Origin: Sphingomonas mali NBRC 15500
GTDB lineage: Bacteria; Pseudomonadota; Alphaproteobacteria; Sphingomonadales; Sphingomonadaceae
Assembly: GCF_001598415.1 (NCBI RefSeq)
Contig: NZ_BCYX01000022.1
Coordinates: 1 to 64,000 of the forward strand
Reading direction: 5' to 3'
Length of the DNA stretch: 64,000 bases
Shown: one piece after another, positions 26,761-35,627 of the stretch
How the letters are laid out: each line of letters starts with the position of its first letter
How positions within the stretch are numbered: the first letter of the stretch is position 1
Position numbers and translations under genes: made by a program
Notes under the pieces: generated by a model
Databases searched by the model: none
Told to the model about the DNA's origin: nothing
What the model saw: the letters and a program-made list of their open reading frames with translations, nothing else

Positions 26761-28470
26761 ATGGCGCTCGGACTGTCTCGCGCGAAGGCCGCTAAAGCCG
26801 TGCCCGCTGAACCAGCGGCGGTCGTGCTGCGCCCTGACGAGATCGCCGGAATTGCGGCGTCGATCGAATTGATCCCCGTGCCGTTGGCGTTGGTCGGACG
26901 TCCCGACGATGCTGTCGTCCTGGCCGCCGCCAACCGGGCCTTTCGCACCGCCGGGCTGGGCAATACCGCGGGTGAAGCGCCGCTGATCATTGCATTGGGC
27001 GAACGGATCGCGGCGTTCCTGGCGGGCGAGGACGTGAACCAGGACTTCACCTGGGAATTCGGCGACGCGGTCGACTGCCGTCATTTCCGCGTCACCCTGG
27101 CGCGGCGCTCGTCAGCCTCGTCTTATTGCTTCGCCACGCTGGTCGACCATACCGGCGAATTGCGGACCGCACGCAATTTGCGCCGCGAGATGATCACCGA
27201 CAGCCTGACCGGCCTGCCCAATCGCAGCGGCTTCAGCGAATCGCTCGAGGAACGGATCGTCGAGGGCGGCGGCGCGCGCTACGCGGTATTGATCATCGAT
27301 CTCGACCGGTTCAGCCGGGTCAATGCCTGTCTGGGGTCGATGGCGGGTGACGAATTGCTCATCACGCTGGCGCGGCGCCTCAAGGGCGCGCTGCGCGCAT
27401 CGGACATGCTGGCGCGCACGGGCGGCGACGAATTCGGTATCCTGCTGGCGCTCGAAGAGAGCGAAACTGAAGCCGAACAGGTCGTCCGTCGTATCCAGGA
27501 GACGCTGGCGACGCCGTTCCGCATGTCGGATTTCGAGATTCGCGTGTCGTGCTCGATCGGCATCGCGTTCGGGTCGGACGCGGTGGAGGATTCGGAAGAC
27601 CTGATCCGCCACGCGCATTTCGCGGTCAAACGCTCGAAAACGTCGGGCCAGGCCGAATATTACCAGACCCAGGCGCTCGACATCGCGCGCGAGCAATTCG
27701 GCATCGAGACCGAACTGCGCCGCGCGATCGAGAATGGCGCGATGCGGCTGACCTATCATCCGATTTGCGACCTTGCGACCGGACGGGTCGTCGCGTTCGA
27801 ATCGCTCGCACGCTGGACCGACGAGCATGGCCACGAACATTCGCCCGCGGACTTCATCCCGGTTGCCGAGGAATCGGGACTGATCGTCCCGCTCGGCCGT
27901 TGGGCGATCGAAGAAGCGGCACGCACGCTCCGGTCGTGGGACATTCGCGCGGGCGACGAATGCGGCGTGCGCGTCGCGGTCAATCTGTCGGCGATCCAGT
28001 TGCAGCGCGACGATATCGCTCCAGTGGTCGAGCAGGCGCTGCTGCGCAACCAGCTGGCCGGCAATCGCTTCACGCTCGAACTCACCGAAAGCGCGCTGAT
28101 TTCAGATCCGGAGCGCGTCGCCGAGACCATGCATCAGCTCAAGAGCCTGGGCACGACCCTGGCGATGGACGATTTCGGGACTGGCTATTCGAACCTGGCC
28201 TATCTCCAGAAACTGCCGATCGACGTGCTCAAGATGGACCGCAGTTTCGTGACCGGAATGCTCGCCGACCGCGACAAGGTCGCGATCGTCCGCGCGATTC
28301 TCAGCCTGGCCCAGGCGCTCGGCAAGGAAACCACCGCGGAAGGGATCGAGACCAACGAACTGGCGCAGACGCTGGCGGCATTGGGCTGCACCTACGGCCA
28401 GGGATTCGTCTATGCCAAGCCGCTCGAAGCCGACGAGGCTTACGACTATCTGGTTGCGTCGAGGGCCTGA
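26761..28470 (+). CDS. GGDEF-EAL cyclic-di-GMP signalling protein
   Basis: The product is 569 aa from the ATG at 26761 (GTG at 26755 also possible). The N-terminal ~140 residues look like a degenerate PAS-type sensor (ELIPVPLALVGRPDDAVVLAANRAF). The GGDEF domain has an intact motif at 221-225. The EAL domain begins at about residue 325, and its signature is ESL (E347) rather than EAL; it keeps ELTES, DDFGTGYS and AEGIET. A bifunctional enzyme or a phosphodiesterase with GTP-sensing GGDEF is plausible. No membrane segment is seen, so it is cytosolic. The leader contains hairpins such as CCCGC-ctaa-GCGGG right before the start. Confidence 0.88.
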   Translation: MALGLSRAKAAKAVPAEPAAVVLRPDEIAGIAASIELIPVPLALVGRPDDAVVLAAANRAFRTAGLGNTAGEAPLIIALGERIAAFLAGEDVNQDFTWEFGDAVDCRHFRVTLARRSSASSYCFATLVDHTGELRTARNLRREMITDSLTGLPNRSGFSESLEERIVEGGGARYAVLIIDLDRFSRVNACLGSMAGDELLITLARRLKGALRASDMLARTGGDEFGILLALEESETEAEQVVRRIQETLATPFRMSDFEIRVSCSIGIAFGSDAVEDSEDLIRHAHFAVKRSKTSGQAEYYQTQALDIAREQFGIETELRRAIENGAMRLTYHPICDLATGRVVAFESLARWTDEHGHEHSPADFIPVAEESGLIVPLGRWAIEEAARTLRSWDIRAGDECGVRVAVNLSAIQLQRDDIAPVVEQALLRNQLAGNRFTLELTESALISDPERVAETMHQLKSLGTTLAMDDFGTGYSNLAYLQKLPIDVLKMDRSFVTGMLADRDKVAIVRAILSLAQALGKETTAEGIETNELAQTLAALGCTYGQGFVYAKPLEADEAYDYLVASRA

Positions 28471-29621
28471 GCGACTTCTTCGTCGGTAATCGCCGCGACG
28501 CGCGCCGCATCGGGGAATTGCTCGCCGATCCAGCGATCCTCGATCGCTCGCAACGTCTTGGCAACGTCTGGCCCGGCCTTCAGCCCCTTCGCAACGAGCT
28601 GTCCGCCCGACATCGGCAGCCTCGGTCGGGGCCAATCGCGGATCGCGGCGGCGTCGCCACCCGACAGTAACAGCCGGTCGACAGCGAGCTCAGTACCCAG
28701 CCGATAGGCCAGCGCGTGCGGATCGGCATCGGCCGGCAGAGTCGCGCTTTCCAGCCGCTGGCGCTGCTTGTTGGACAGCTTCAGCCGGGCCCCGACGCTC
28801 GCCGCGACGGCGGGATCGGTGGGCAGCAACGCGGCCAGCCGGCGGATCGGATCGGGAGCGATCCCGGCATCGGCCTCGTGCTTCGCCAAATCGGCGAGAT
28901 GCGAGACGTCGGCGATTTCGGGCAAGACGGGGACGAACACCCCGCGCTCGATCATCAGCGCGACGACCTCGATCGCGCGCGGTGCCACCAGCAGGCGCAG
29001 CAATTCGTTGGCGATGCGTTCCCGCGACAGCGCCATCAGGTCGTTGGCGCGCTCGGTACAGGCATGCAGCCCCTCCGGATCCGCGATATCGCCGAACCGC
29101 GCGAGGAAGCGGAAGAAGCGCAGGATGCGCAGATGATCCTCGGCAATGCGGCGATAGGGATCGCCGATGAAGCGGACGTGCCGCGCTTCGAGGTCGTCGA
29201 TGCCGCCGAAATAATCGTGGATCTCGCCGGTTTCGGGATCGGCGTAGAGCGCATTGATCGTGAAATCGCGCCGTGCTGCGTCCTCGCGCCAATCGTCGGT
29301 AAACGCGACCGTCGCACGCCGGCCGTCGGTGGTGACGTCGCGCCGCAAGGTGGTCACTTCGTACACCTCGTCGCTCGACACCGCGGTGATCGTGCCATGG
29401 TCGATTCCGGTCGGAACCGCCTTGATGCCCGCGGCTTCGAGCAGGTCGATCACGGTGCGCGGGTCATGCGGCGTGGCGAGGTCGATATCCGCGGTCTCGA
29501 TTCCCAACAGCGTGTCGCGCACCGCACCACCGACGATCCGCGCATTGCCGACGCCCAGCGCGGCAACCAATCGGGCGAGGCCGGGACGATCGCGCCACTC
29601 CGCTGGCGGAAGCAGTGTCAT
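28446..29621 (-). CDS. cca: CCA tRNA nucleotidyltransferase / poly(A) polymerase family
   Basis: The product is 391 aa from the ATG at 29621. It has the class II nucleotidyltransferase motif RIVGGAVRDTLLGIETADIDLAT, the RRDFTINALYADP segment and the RNA-binding motif RFIGDPYRRIAEDHLRILRFFRF. It adds or repairs the 3' CCA end of tRNAs. A poly(A) polymerase assignment cannot be fully excluded from sequence alone, but the length and context fit the alphaproteobacterial CCA enzyme. The start overlaps the Nudix stop by four bases (ATGA). Its 3' end overlaps the convergent GGDEF-EAL gene by 25 bases. Confidence 0.9.
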   Translation of the reverse strand: MTLLPPAEWRDRPGLARLVAALGVGNARIVGGAVRDTLLGIETADIDLATPHDPRTVIDLLEAAGIKAVPTGIDHGTITAVSSDEVYEVTTLRRDVTTDGRRATVAFTDDWREDAARRDFTINALYADPETGEIHDYFGGIDDLEARHVRFIGDPYRRIAEDHLRILRFFRFLARFGDIADPEGLHACTERANDLMALSRERIANELLRLLVAPRAIEVVALMIERGVFVPVLPEIADVSHLADLAKHEADAGIAPDPIRRLAALLPTDPAVAASVGARLKLSNKQRQRLESATLPADADPHALAYRLGTELAVDRLLLSGGDAAAIRDWPRPRLPMSGGQLVAKGLKAGPDVAKTLRAIEDRWIGEQFPDAARVAAITDEEVAQALDATR

Positions 29622-30211
29622 GCCGCCCATCGCAGCCGCCGCGACAGATTGACCAGCATCGCCGCCGTCGCTCCCCAGATACGGCGTTCGCCCCAGCGGA
29701 TTTCGTAGAAATAGCGTGTGCGGCCTTGCCATTCGGCGCTGGCGCGAAGCTGATTGGCGGGATCGAGCACGAACGCGAGCGGGACCTCGAACACGTCGGC
29801 GACTTCGGCCTCGTTGGGATAATATTCGAGATCGGGGGGGATCACGCCGACCACAGGAATCACCTCGAACCCGGTGACCGTGACGTAACGGTCCGCCTCG
29901 CCGATCAAGGTGACGGCGGCACGGGGCAGGGCAATTTCCTCCTCCGCCTCGCGCAGTGCCGCGTCGGCCGCATCGAGGTCGCTAGGGTCGATTCGGCCAC
30001 CGGGGAAGGCGACCTGCCCGGCGTGACGGCGCAGACTTTCGGTGCGCTGGGTCAGGATCAACCCGGGCTTGGGTCGGTCGGTCACCGCGACCAGCACTGC
30101 GGCGGGCGTGCGTTCGCCATCGATTGCAACGCCGGGATGATCGCCGGGGAGCAATTCGGGCTCATGGACATGGTCGAGCGCGACACGCAGCCGCTCGGCG
30201 AGCGTCATCAT
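29618..30211 (-). CDS. CoA pyrophosphatase (Nudix hydrolase)
   Basis: The product is 197 aa. The Nudix helix FPGGRIDPSDLDAADAALREAEEEI, with the preceding LILTQRTESLRRHAGQVAFPGG, is the NudL/CoAse type, which splits CoA or acyl-CoA into 4'-phosphopantetheine derivatives and 3',5'-ADP. The start ATG (30211) overlaps the DUF1285 stop and the end overlaps cca, so the three genes DUF1285-nudix-cca form a coupled operon, an order I associate with alphaproteobacteria. Confidence 0.88.
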   Translation of the reverse strand: MMTLAERLRVALDHVHEPELLPGDHPGVAIDGERTPAAVLVAVTDRPKPGLILTQRTESLRRHAGQVAFPGGRIDPSDLDAADAALREAEEEIALPRAAVTLIGEADRYVTVTGFEVIPVVGVIPPDLEYYPNEAEVADVFEVPLAFVLDPANQLRASAEWQGRTRYFYEIRWGERRIWGATAAMLVNLSRRLRWAA

Positions 30212-30777
30212 GCGTCCGGCTCCAGCGCGAAGAAGGCGCCATTGCTCCACACGCCCGGCGGATCGTCGTCGCCCGACAGCGCCCGCTCGGCGATATCGTA
30301 ATAGACCGGGCGCGCGACCAAGGCCTCCAGCCCGCCGCGGACGTGAAGATAGGGGCGCGGCCCGTCCTCGCCTTGCTCGAATCGCAACGCATGGTCGGCG
30401 TCGGCAGCAACCAGCTCGCCGGTGTTGAGGCGAAAGGCGAGCGCGGCGTCGCGGCCTTCGCCCTCGGCCTTCATCTCGACGGCGAGGAAGGGCGCATCCT
30501 CAACCTCGATGTCGAGCTTTTCGACCGGCGTGACCAGCACGTAGCTGCCATCGGGCTCGCGCCGCAGGATGGTGGCGAACAGCCGGACCATTTCCTGCCG
30601 GCCGATCGGCGAGCCCATATGGAACCAGGTGCCATCGCGTGCGATTCGCATGTCGCTGTCGCCGCAATGAGTGGGATTCCATTGCTCGACCGGGGGCAGG
30701 CGCTTCTCGGCCACAAGCCGCGCCACGTCGGCGAGCGACAGGCTGGCGAGATCGGGTAGCGGCTCCATCGGCATCAT
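30208..30777 (-). CDS. DUF1285 domain protein
   Basis: The product is 189 aa; ATGs at 30777, 30774 and 30768 are all possible starts. DUF1285 features include PVEQWNPTHCGDSDMRIARDGTWFHMGSPIGRQEMVRLFATIL, DGSYVLVTPVEKLDIEVEDAPF and VARPVYYDIAERAL. Proteins of this family have two beta-rich subdomains and no assigned activity. It is the first gene of the operon with the CoA pyrophosphatase and cca. Confidence 0.85.
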   Translation of the reverse strand: MMPMEPLPDLASLSLADVARLVAEKRLPPVEQWNPTHCGDSDMRIARDGTWFHMGSPIGRQEMVRLFATILRREPDGSYVLVTPVEKLDIEVEDAPFLAVEMKAEGEGRDAALAFRLNTGELVAADADHALRFEQGEDGPRPYLHVRGGLEALVARPVYYDIAERALSGDDDPPGVWSNGAFFALEPDA

Positions 30778-30826
30778 CCCAGACCGCTAGGGCAGCGAAC
30801 CCTTGGCGGCAACTGACTAGACAAAG

Positions 30827-31339
30827 CTAGGCGGTGACAATGACGCACGGCCCCAACTCCCCCGCGATCGCCGGAACCTTCGTCCCGCGCGCCAGCAACC
30901 GGCGCGGCTCGACCGGGCCAGGCAGGCGCCAGCCGGCAGTGGCGTCGGCGGAAAATCCCCAGAATCGGCCATAATATTCGGGGTCGCCGATCAGCATCAT
31001 CGCGCCGTCGAGATCGAGTTCGATCGCGGCGTCGAGTGCCTGGTGGACCAGTTCCTTGCCTAGCCCGCCGCGTTGGCGCGATGGTTCGACCGCGACCGGC
31101 CCGACCAGGACGAGTGGGTGAACGCTGCCGTCGTCGCCATGGAGCGCGATCGGCCAGCATTGGATCGTGCCGATGAGAACGCCGTCCTCGATCGCCGCGA
31201 AGCTGAGATCGGGGATCGAATCCATGCCATCGCGCAGGCGATAGGCAGTGCGGCCGTGACGGTCTCGGCCGAACGCGCGGTCCAGCAACGCCTCGACGGC
31301 GGCGGGATCGATGGCGTTGATCGGCACGAAATCGGTCAC
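30827..31339 (-). CDS. GNAT-family N-acetyltransferase
   Basis: The product is 170 aa from a GTG at 31339 with GGAGGAG ten bases upstream; longer in-frame starts exist but would add a non-conserved leader. The acetyl-CoA loop is seen in LVGPVAVEPSRQRGGLGKELVHQAL (Q/R-x-x-G-x-G/A type), followed by GDPEYYGRFWGFS, typical of the YhbS-like group. Substrate unknown. It lies upstream of the DUF1285 operon on the same strand. Confidence 0.85.
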   Translation of the reverse strand: MTDFVPINAIDPAAVEALLDRAFGRDRHGRTAYRLRDGMDSIPDLSFAAIEDGVLIGTIQCWPIALHGDDGSVHPLVLVGPVAVEPSRQRGGLGKELVHQALDAAIELDLDGAMMLIGDPEYYGRFWGFSADATAGWRLPGPVEPRRLLARGTKVPAIAGELGPCVIVTA

Positions 31340-31487
31340 TTGGCGGAATCTCCTCCAATGCACGGGCACCACGCCCGGGGGCGGGCGCTTTATCGGCATC
31401 CCGGCTGAATACAAGGCGAATGCGCATGCCGCGGTACTGCAAGGGGTTGATCGCCGGCCTCGGGAAGGGCAGGGGCGCGCTCCTTAG

Positions 31488-31874
31488 ATGGGATCAAGCA
31501 ACTTGGAAGACCGCCTGCAACTCGAAGTGCACGACATTGAGGTAATGGTGCTGACCGGCATCTATTCCGAGGAAACGCACCTTCCCCAGCCGTTGCGCAT
31601 CTCGATCACGGTCGATCTCGACTTGCCGGGCCGATTCGGCCCCGAATCGCCGCTTTCCATGTCGAAGAATTATCTCGATTTGAAACACGCTGCGACCAGA
31701 TCGCTGCCGGAGGGCGTGCATTTCACGCTGATCGAGGGCGTCGCCGATCACATCTGCGAAACATTGTTCCTGCAGGACAAGCGTGTCGCCCGCGTTGAGG
31801 TCAAGATCGTCAAGCTGGCGATCGCCGAAGCCGGCGAATCGATCGGGATTACCCTGGTCCGCCACCGCCGCTAG
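31488..31874 (+). CDS. folB: Dihydroneopterin aldolase
   Basis: The product is 128 aa, the usual length. Family features are LEVHDIEVMVLTGIYSEETHLPQPLRISITVDLDL (GIYxxE with the N-terminal tyrosine/glutamate), a SPLSMSKNYLDLKHAA stretch, and LIEGVADHICETLF, where the glutamate pairs with the pterin. It converts dihydroneopterin to hydroxymethyl-dihydropterin in folate synthesis. No other folate gene is nearby. No strong ribosome-binding site is visible before the ATG. Confidence 0.85.
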   Translation: MGSSNLEDRLQLEVHDIEVMVLTGIYSEETHLPQPLRISITVDLDLPGRFGPESPLSMSKNYLDLKHAATRSLPEGVHFTLIEGVADHICETLFLQDKRVARVEVKIVKLAIAEAGESIGITLVRHRR

Positions 31875-31947
31875 GAGCGATTTCAAGTCGGTTGGAACAA
31901 TCGGCGGCTCGGAAATCGCGGCAGAAAACGAACGCAGAACGAATCCG

Positions 31948-32796
31948 TCAGGACGGATTCGCTCCGGCGCGGCAGGGACCGAGCCCCTGCTTGACCAGCG
32001 CATAGTCCTGCTGGACCGACGCGGCGTCGGCGGGGTCGAGTCCGGTCAACGTGTCGGCTGGTATTTCGACCGGTAGGCCGCAGGCCAGGCGGTACCACAG
32101 GAACGTGTTGCGTTGCGGTGGCGGCAAGGCATCCTCCACCACTTCGCTGAGCGATACAGTCCACACCGGCGCCTGATTCTGCTTGCGCTGGATGCCGAGC
32201 GAGATCGGGTGTCCGGTGGTCCTGAGGAAGATCTGGGTCTCTCCTTCACCGGGAAGAGTGCCCGCCGCGTGGAAGGCGTTGGAGATGCCGACGATCGCCG
32301 GCGGCGCCTTTGGCGACACCAGGTCGGCAGCCAGCCTGCGCGCCGTGGCGTCGGTCTGCGGCGACCATTGCAACTGCGCGCCCGGGGTCACCAATTGGAG
32401 CTGGTCGGCGCTGTTGGCGACCGCACGCGCAAAGATAATCACGCGCATTTTCTTCAACTTGGGTGCTCGGCCGGCGGCGTCCAGGGGGGCGTCGTAGAGA
32501 TAGCCAATCTGCGGCGGCAACGCCCCCGGCGCACGGATCAGCGCATTGATCGTAACCGTCAAATAATAGCGTACATGCCCAGGCGCGAGCCCGGTCGCCT
32601 CCGCCGGCTTGATCTTCGCCGCATCGGTGATAGTGGCGTCCACGACCACCGGCGCCTTCGTCGCCAGATCAGCCATATCGGCATAACGATAAACAGGCGG
32701 GGGCGGTGGCAATTTGGTTGCTGACACCGGTATCATCGGGGTGCTGGCCGCAATGAACAGGACGGAGAGGAATCGAGCCATGGGAACGCGTGACAT
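31948..32796 (-). CDS. Exported protein of unknown function
   Basis: The product is 282 aa (starts at 32796 or 32781). A signal peptide (MARFLSVLFIAASTPMIPVSA) precedes a proline-rich linker (KLPPPPPVYRYADMADLATKAPVVVDATI). The body is mixed alpha/beta without a motif I recognise. Cysteines in RLACGLP and LGPCRAG may form one disulfide. It is head-to-head with tonB across a 218-base gap, so a periplasmic role near the Ton system is conceivable but not shown. Confidence 0.72.
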   Translation of the reverse strand: MSRVPMARFLSVLFIAASTPMIPVSATKLPPPPPVYRYADMADLATKAPVVVDATITDAAKIKPAEATGLAPGHVRYYLTVTINALIRAPGALPPQIGYLYDAPLDAAGRAPKLKKMRVIIFARAVANSADQLQLVTPGAQLQWSPQTDATARRLAADLVSPKAPPAIVGISNAFHAAGTLPGEGETQIFLRTTGHPISLGIQRKQNQAPVWTVSLSEVVEDALPPPQRNTFLWYRLACGLPVEIPADTLTGLDPADAASVQQDYALVKQGLGPCRAGANPS

Positions 32797-33014
32797 ATCG
32801 AATGAGTTAGGCGATCAGAACGTTCCTTTACAGAAATAATTCTGCCATGCTGCGATTGTACGTTTGTTGCGCCCGACAAAGCGTTTGCGTCGTCGCAGGC
32901 CTGACGATAGAGACTCGCGCTCTGCCCGATCTGGCGCTAGCCGAAGGGTTCGTTGCCGAACGATTAACGTCTGGCGACATTCGCGGGTCGGACACGAAGG
33001 AGTTGAGTTTCTGA

Positions 33015-33695
33015 ATGTCATACGCTGATCGTGATACAACCGGCAGCCGTATCGTAGCGATTATCATTGTTTCGCTGATCGTTGCGGGATTCGGTTATGC
33101 TTTCGTGACCGGCTTGGCGGTGGATTTCGCCAAGAAGGCCGCTGAAAAACTGAACGCGTTCGACGTGGCGCCACCGCCACCGCCGCCGCCGCCAGACAAG
33201 CCGCCGCCCCCGCCGCCAGACCAGCCGAATCTGCCGCCGCCGCCGACCCAGGTCGTGATCCCGCCGATCACGCCGCCGGTCCCGTCGCCGGTCAATATCG
33301 CGACGACCAACGTGCCGCAGCCACCGCCCCCGGTGACGCCGCCGGCGCCTGTCGTGCCGCCGCAGCCGCCTGCGCCGCCTGCGCCCAAACCCGTCGCCGT
33401 CAAGGGCGGGCCGAGGGGCAATCCCGGCAACTGGTTTACCGACGACGATTATCCTGCCGACGCCAAGCGCGCCGGTGCCTCGGGCCGTGTCTCGGTGCTG
33501 CTCAGCATCGATACGTCGGGTAAGGTTGCCGGCTGCCGCGTCACTGCATCGAGCGGCAACTCGTCGCTCGACGATGCGACCTGCCGGTTGGCGCAGCGTC
33601 GTGGCCGCTTCACCGTGCAGAAGGATACGGAAGGTAACGCGCAGCCTTACAGCTATACGTTGCCCGGCATCCGCTGGACGCTGAAGGACGAATGA
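33015..33695 (+). CDS. tonB: Energy transducer TonB
   Basis: The product is 226 aa. One membrane helix (residues 12-32) anchors it in the inner membrane. A proline-rich periplasmic stretch (about 50-130) follows, and a C-terminal TonB domain (about 138-226) has GRVSVLLSIDTSGKVAGCRVTASSGN and the ending YTLPGIRW. The two cysteines in AGCRV and DATCRL may pair. It passes proton-motive force from ExbB/ExbD to outer-membrane receptors such as the one at 58 kb. AAGGAG lies upstream of the ATG. The juxtamembrane KAAEKLNAFDVAP is shared with the DUF4349 lipoprotein at 17 kb. Confidence 0.92.
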   Translation: MSYADRDTTGSRIVAIIIVSLIVAGFGYAFVTGLAVDFAKKAAEKLNAFDVAPPPPPPPPDKPPPPPPDQPNLPPPPTQVVIPPITPPVPSPVNIATTNVPQPPPPVTPPAPVVPPQPPAPPAPKPVAVKGGPRGNPGNWFTDDDYPADAKRAGASGRVSVLLSIDTSGKVAGCRVTASSGNSSLDDATCRLAQRRGRFTVQKDTEGNAQPYSYTLPGIRWTLKDE

Positions 33696-33704
33696 TTTTT
33701 TCAC

Positions 33705-33732
33705 GCCGGCGCCCGGAAACCCGGGCGCCGGC
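33705..33732 (+). other. Perfect stem-loop between tonB and exbB
   Basis: GCCGGCGCCCGG and CCGGGCGCCGGC form a perfect 12-bp stem with a 4-base loop (AAAC), nine bases after the tonB stop. No T tract follows, so it is more likely an mRNA 3'-end stabiliser or partial attenuator than a full terminator, given that exbB starts only 42 bases later. Confidence 0.6.
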
Positions 33733-33774
33733 CGGGTTGTATCTTGAGACGATATTTTTAGAGGAAGCATCCGA

Positions 33775-34569
33775 ATGAGCATCTCCATCCTTAACGCTGG
33801 TGCGGCCGGTGCCGCCCAGGAACAGTTCGGCTTCTGGAACGCGCTGCACGAGGGCGGCGCCATCTCCTATGCCACCGCGGGCATTCTGCTGATCATGCTG
33901 TTCTTCACGCTCTACATTTTCTTCACCAAGGTGTTCGAGCAGCAGAAGATCATCAACCAGGGCCGCCGCGTGCGCGCCACGTTCTGGAACTCGAACTCGC
34001 TGCGCGAAGGCGCCGCCAAGCTCGAGAAGAACTCGGCCTACAAGCAGCTGGTCGATGACGGCCTCGCCGCGCAGGAGCAGCATGCAAGGCTGACCGATCC
34101 GGTCGAGGCGCATGACTGGCTGCACGGCTCGCTGCAGCGCTCGGAAGACACGATCAACTCGGCGCTCGGTGGCGGTCTCGCTTTCCTCGCGACGGTCGGC
34201 GCGACGGCGCCGTTCATCGGTCTGTTCGGTACCGTGGTCGGCATCTACAAGGCGCTGCTCGGCATCGCCGCCGCTGGTCAGGCCTCGATCGACAAGGTCG
34301 CCGGCCCGGTCGGCGAAGCGCTGATCATGACCGCCTTCGGCCTGGTCGTCGCGGTTCCCGCGGTGCTCGGCTACAACTTCCTTCAGCGCCGTAACAAGGC
34401 GATCCAGGAAGCGCTCAGCGCGTTCGCGAACGACGTTCTCGGCTACCTCGCGTCGAACGGCGCGGTGAAGCCCAGCGCCACGGTTCGCAAGCCGGCCGCC
34501 GCGACGACGCCGGCCAAGCCGGTGACGACGACCGCCGGTCAGGCGGGTGGCGTTACCACCAAGCCGTAA
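33775..34569 (+). CDS. exbB: ExbB/TolQ-family proton channel subunit
   Basis: The product is 264 aa. Three membrane helices are visible (about 30-50, 140-165 and 185-205). The family core is ALGGGLAFLATVGATAPFIGLFGTVVGIYKAL, followed by VGEALIMTAFGLVVAVPAVLGYNFL. The C-terminus carries an Ala/Thr/Pro/Lys-rich tail, unusual for ExbB. It forms the proton channel with the two ExbD proteins. GAGGAAGC precedes the ATG at 33775. Confidence 0.94.
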   Translation: MSISILNAGAAGAAQEQFGFWNALHEGGAISYATAGILLIMLFFTLYIFFTKVFEQQKIINQGRRVRATFWNSNSLREGAAKLEKNSAYKQLVDDGLAAQEQHARLTDPVEAHDWLHGSLQRSEDTINSALGGGLAFLATVGATAPFIGLFGTVVGIYKALLGIAAAGQASIDKVAGPVGEALIMTAFGLVVAVPAVLGYNFLQRRNKAIQEALSAFANDVLGYLASNGAVKPSATVRKPAAATTPAKPVTTTAGQAGGVTTKP

Positions 34570-34578
34570 GCGCGTGAT

Positions 34579-34633
34579 GGCGGAACGGGCGCGGTGCCCT
34601 GTTCCGCCAGACGTCCGGGTCATGGCCCGGACG
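34579..34633 (+). other. Two consecutive stem-loops between exbB and exbD
   Basis: Stem 1 (34579-34608) is GGCGGAACGGGC against GCCC-t-GTTCCGCC with a 5-base loop. Stem 2 (34612-34633) is CGTCCGGG against CCCGGACG with a 6-base loop. No T tract follows. With the tonB-exbB hairpin, the first two intergenic gaps of this operon carry strong RNA structure. Confidence 0.55.
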
Positions 34634-34658
34634 CACGAAGTAAGGATAGGAATGCTTA

Positions 34659-35141
34659 ATGGCTATTAGCACCGGAGGTTCCTCCGAAACGCCGATGTCG
34701 GACATCAACACGACGCCGCTCGTCGACGTCATGCTGGTGCTTCTGATCATCTTCATCATCACCGTTCCGGTCGTGGTGCAGAATGTGAAGCTGAAGCTGC
34801 CGGAGGTTCGTTTCGACCCGACGCAGACCAAGCCGGAAAACGTGTCGCTCTCGATCGTCAAGGACGACGCCGGCCAGTGCGCTGTCTATTGGGGCATGAC
34901 CCGGATGGGGCACAAGGAACTGCTCGACAAGGCGACCGCCAAGATGAAAGCGGATATCGAGCGGCTGAAGGCGGCTGGCCCGATCGACCCGGACAAGATC
35001 CCCGAAGTGCATATCCGCGGCGACGTCGACGTCCCGTACAAGTGCATCGGCGCGGCGATCTACACGATGCAGTCCTCGGGCTTCATCAAGGTCGGCTTCA
35101 TCTCGCAGCCGCCGCCCAAAGACGGATCCGCAGCGTCCTAA
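34659..35141 (+). CDS. exbD: ExbD, first copy
   Basis: The product is 160 aa. The signature MSDINTTPLVDVMLVLLIIFIITVPV has the functional aspartate of the single membrane helix. The periplasmic domain follows and ends with FIKVGFISQPPPKDGSAAS. Compared with the second copy it has a longer periplasmic part, including CAVYWGM and a cysteine in PYKCIGAAIYT. It works with ExbB and TonB. The start is an ATG at 34659 with AAGGATAGG upstream. Confidence 0.92.
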   Translation: MAISTGGSSETPMSDINTTPLVDVMLVLLIIFIITVPVVVQNVKLKLPEVRFDPTQTKPENVSLSIVKDDAGQCAVYWGMTRMGHKELLDKATAKMKADIERLKAAGPIDPDKIPEVHIRGDVDVPYKCIGAAIYTMQSSGFIKVGFISQPPPKDGSAAS

Positions 35142-35170
35142 CCGTCGCGCTAGCTCAGGAGTTTTGAATC

Positions 35171-35599
35171 ATGGCAATGAGTGGCGGCAAGGATGATGGC
35201 TCGCCGATGATGGATATGAACATGACGCCGTTGATCGACGTCCTGCTCGTGCTCCTCATCATGTTTATCATCACCATCCCGGTCCAGACGCACGCGGTGA
35301 AGGTCGACCTTCCGGTCAACCAGGCGAACAATCCGCCACCGGTCGACGCGCAGAAGAACAAGATCATCATCGACGCGAACGACAATGTGACGTGGAACGG
35401 TACGCCGGTAACGAGCGACGAACAGCTCGACCAATATCTGCAGGCAACGCTGCAGATTCAGCCCGAACCGGAGCTGCACTTCCAGCCGCTCCCGGACGCG
35501 CGCTACGAGAAGGTCGACAAGGTCCTGGCGATCATCAAGCGCTCGGGGATCAGCAAGCTCGGTTTCATCGGCAACGAGCAATACGCGAACGAATTCTGA
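35171..35599 (+). CDS. exbD: ExbD, second copy
   Basis: The product is 142 aa. The signature is MDMNMTPLIDVLLVLLIMFIITIPV. It has no cysteine, and the periplasmic part ends in ISKLGFIGNEQYANEF. Two different ExbD proteins in one operon (exbD1/exbD2) are known from other Gram-negative bacteria, and in Xanthomonas the second copy is needed only for some substrates. It starts 29 bases after exbD1 with CAGGAG upstream, and a terminator follows. Confidence 0.92.
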   Translation: MAMSGGKDDGSPMMDMNMTPLIDVLLVLLIMFIITIPVQTHAVKVDLPVNQANNPPPVDAQKNKIIIDANDNVTWNGTPVTSDEQLDQYLQATLQIQPEPELHFQPLPDARYEKVDKVLAIIKRSGISKLGFIGNEQYANEF

Positions 35600-35627
35600 C
35601 GCCCTCGGGTATGGGTTTCGTCGAAAG

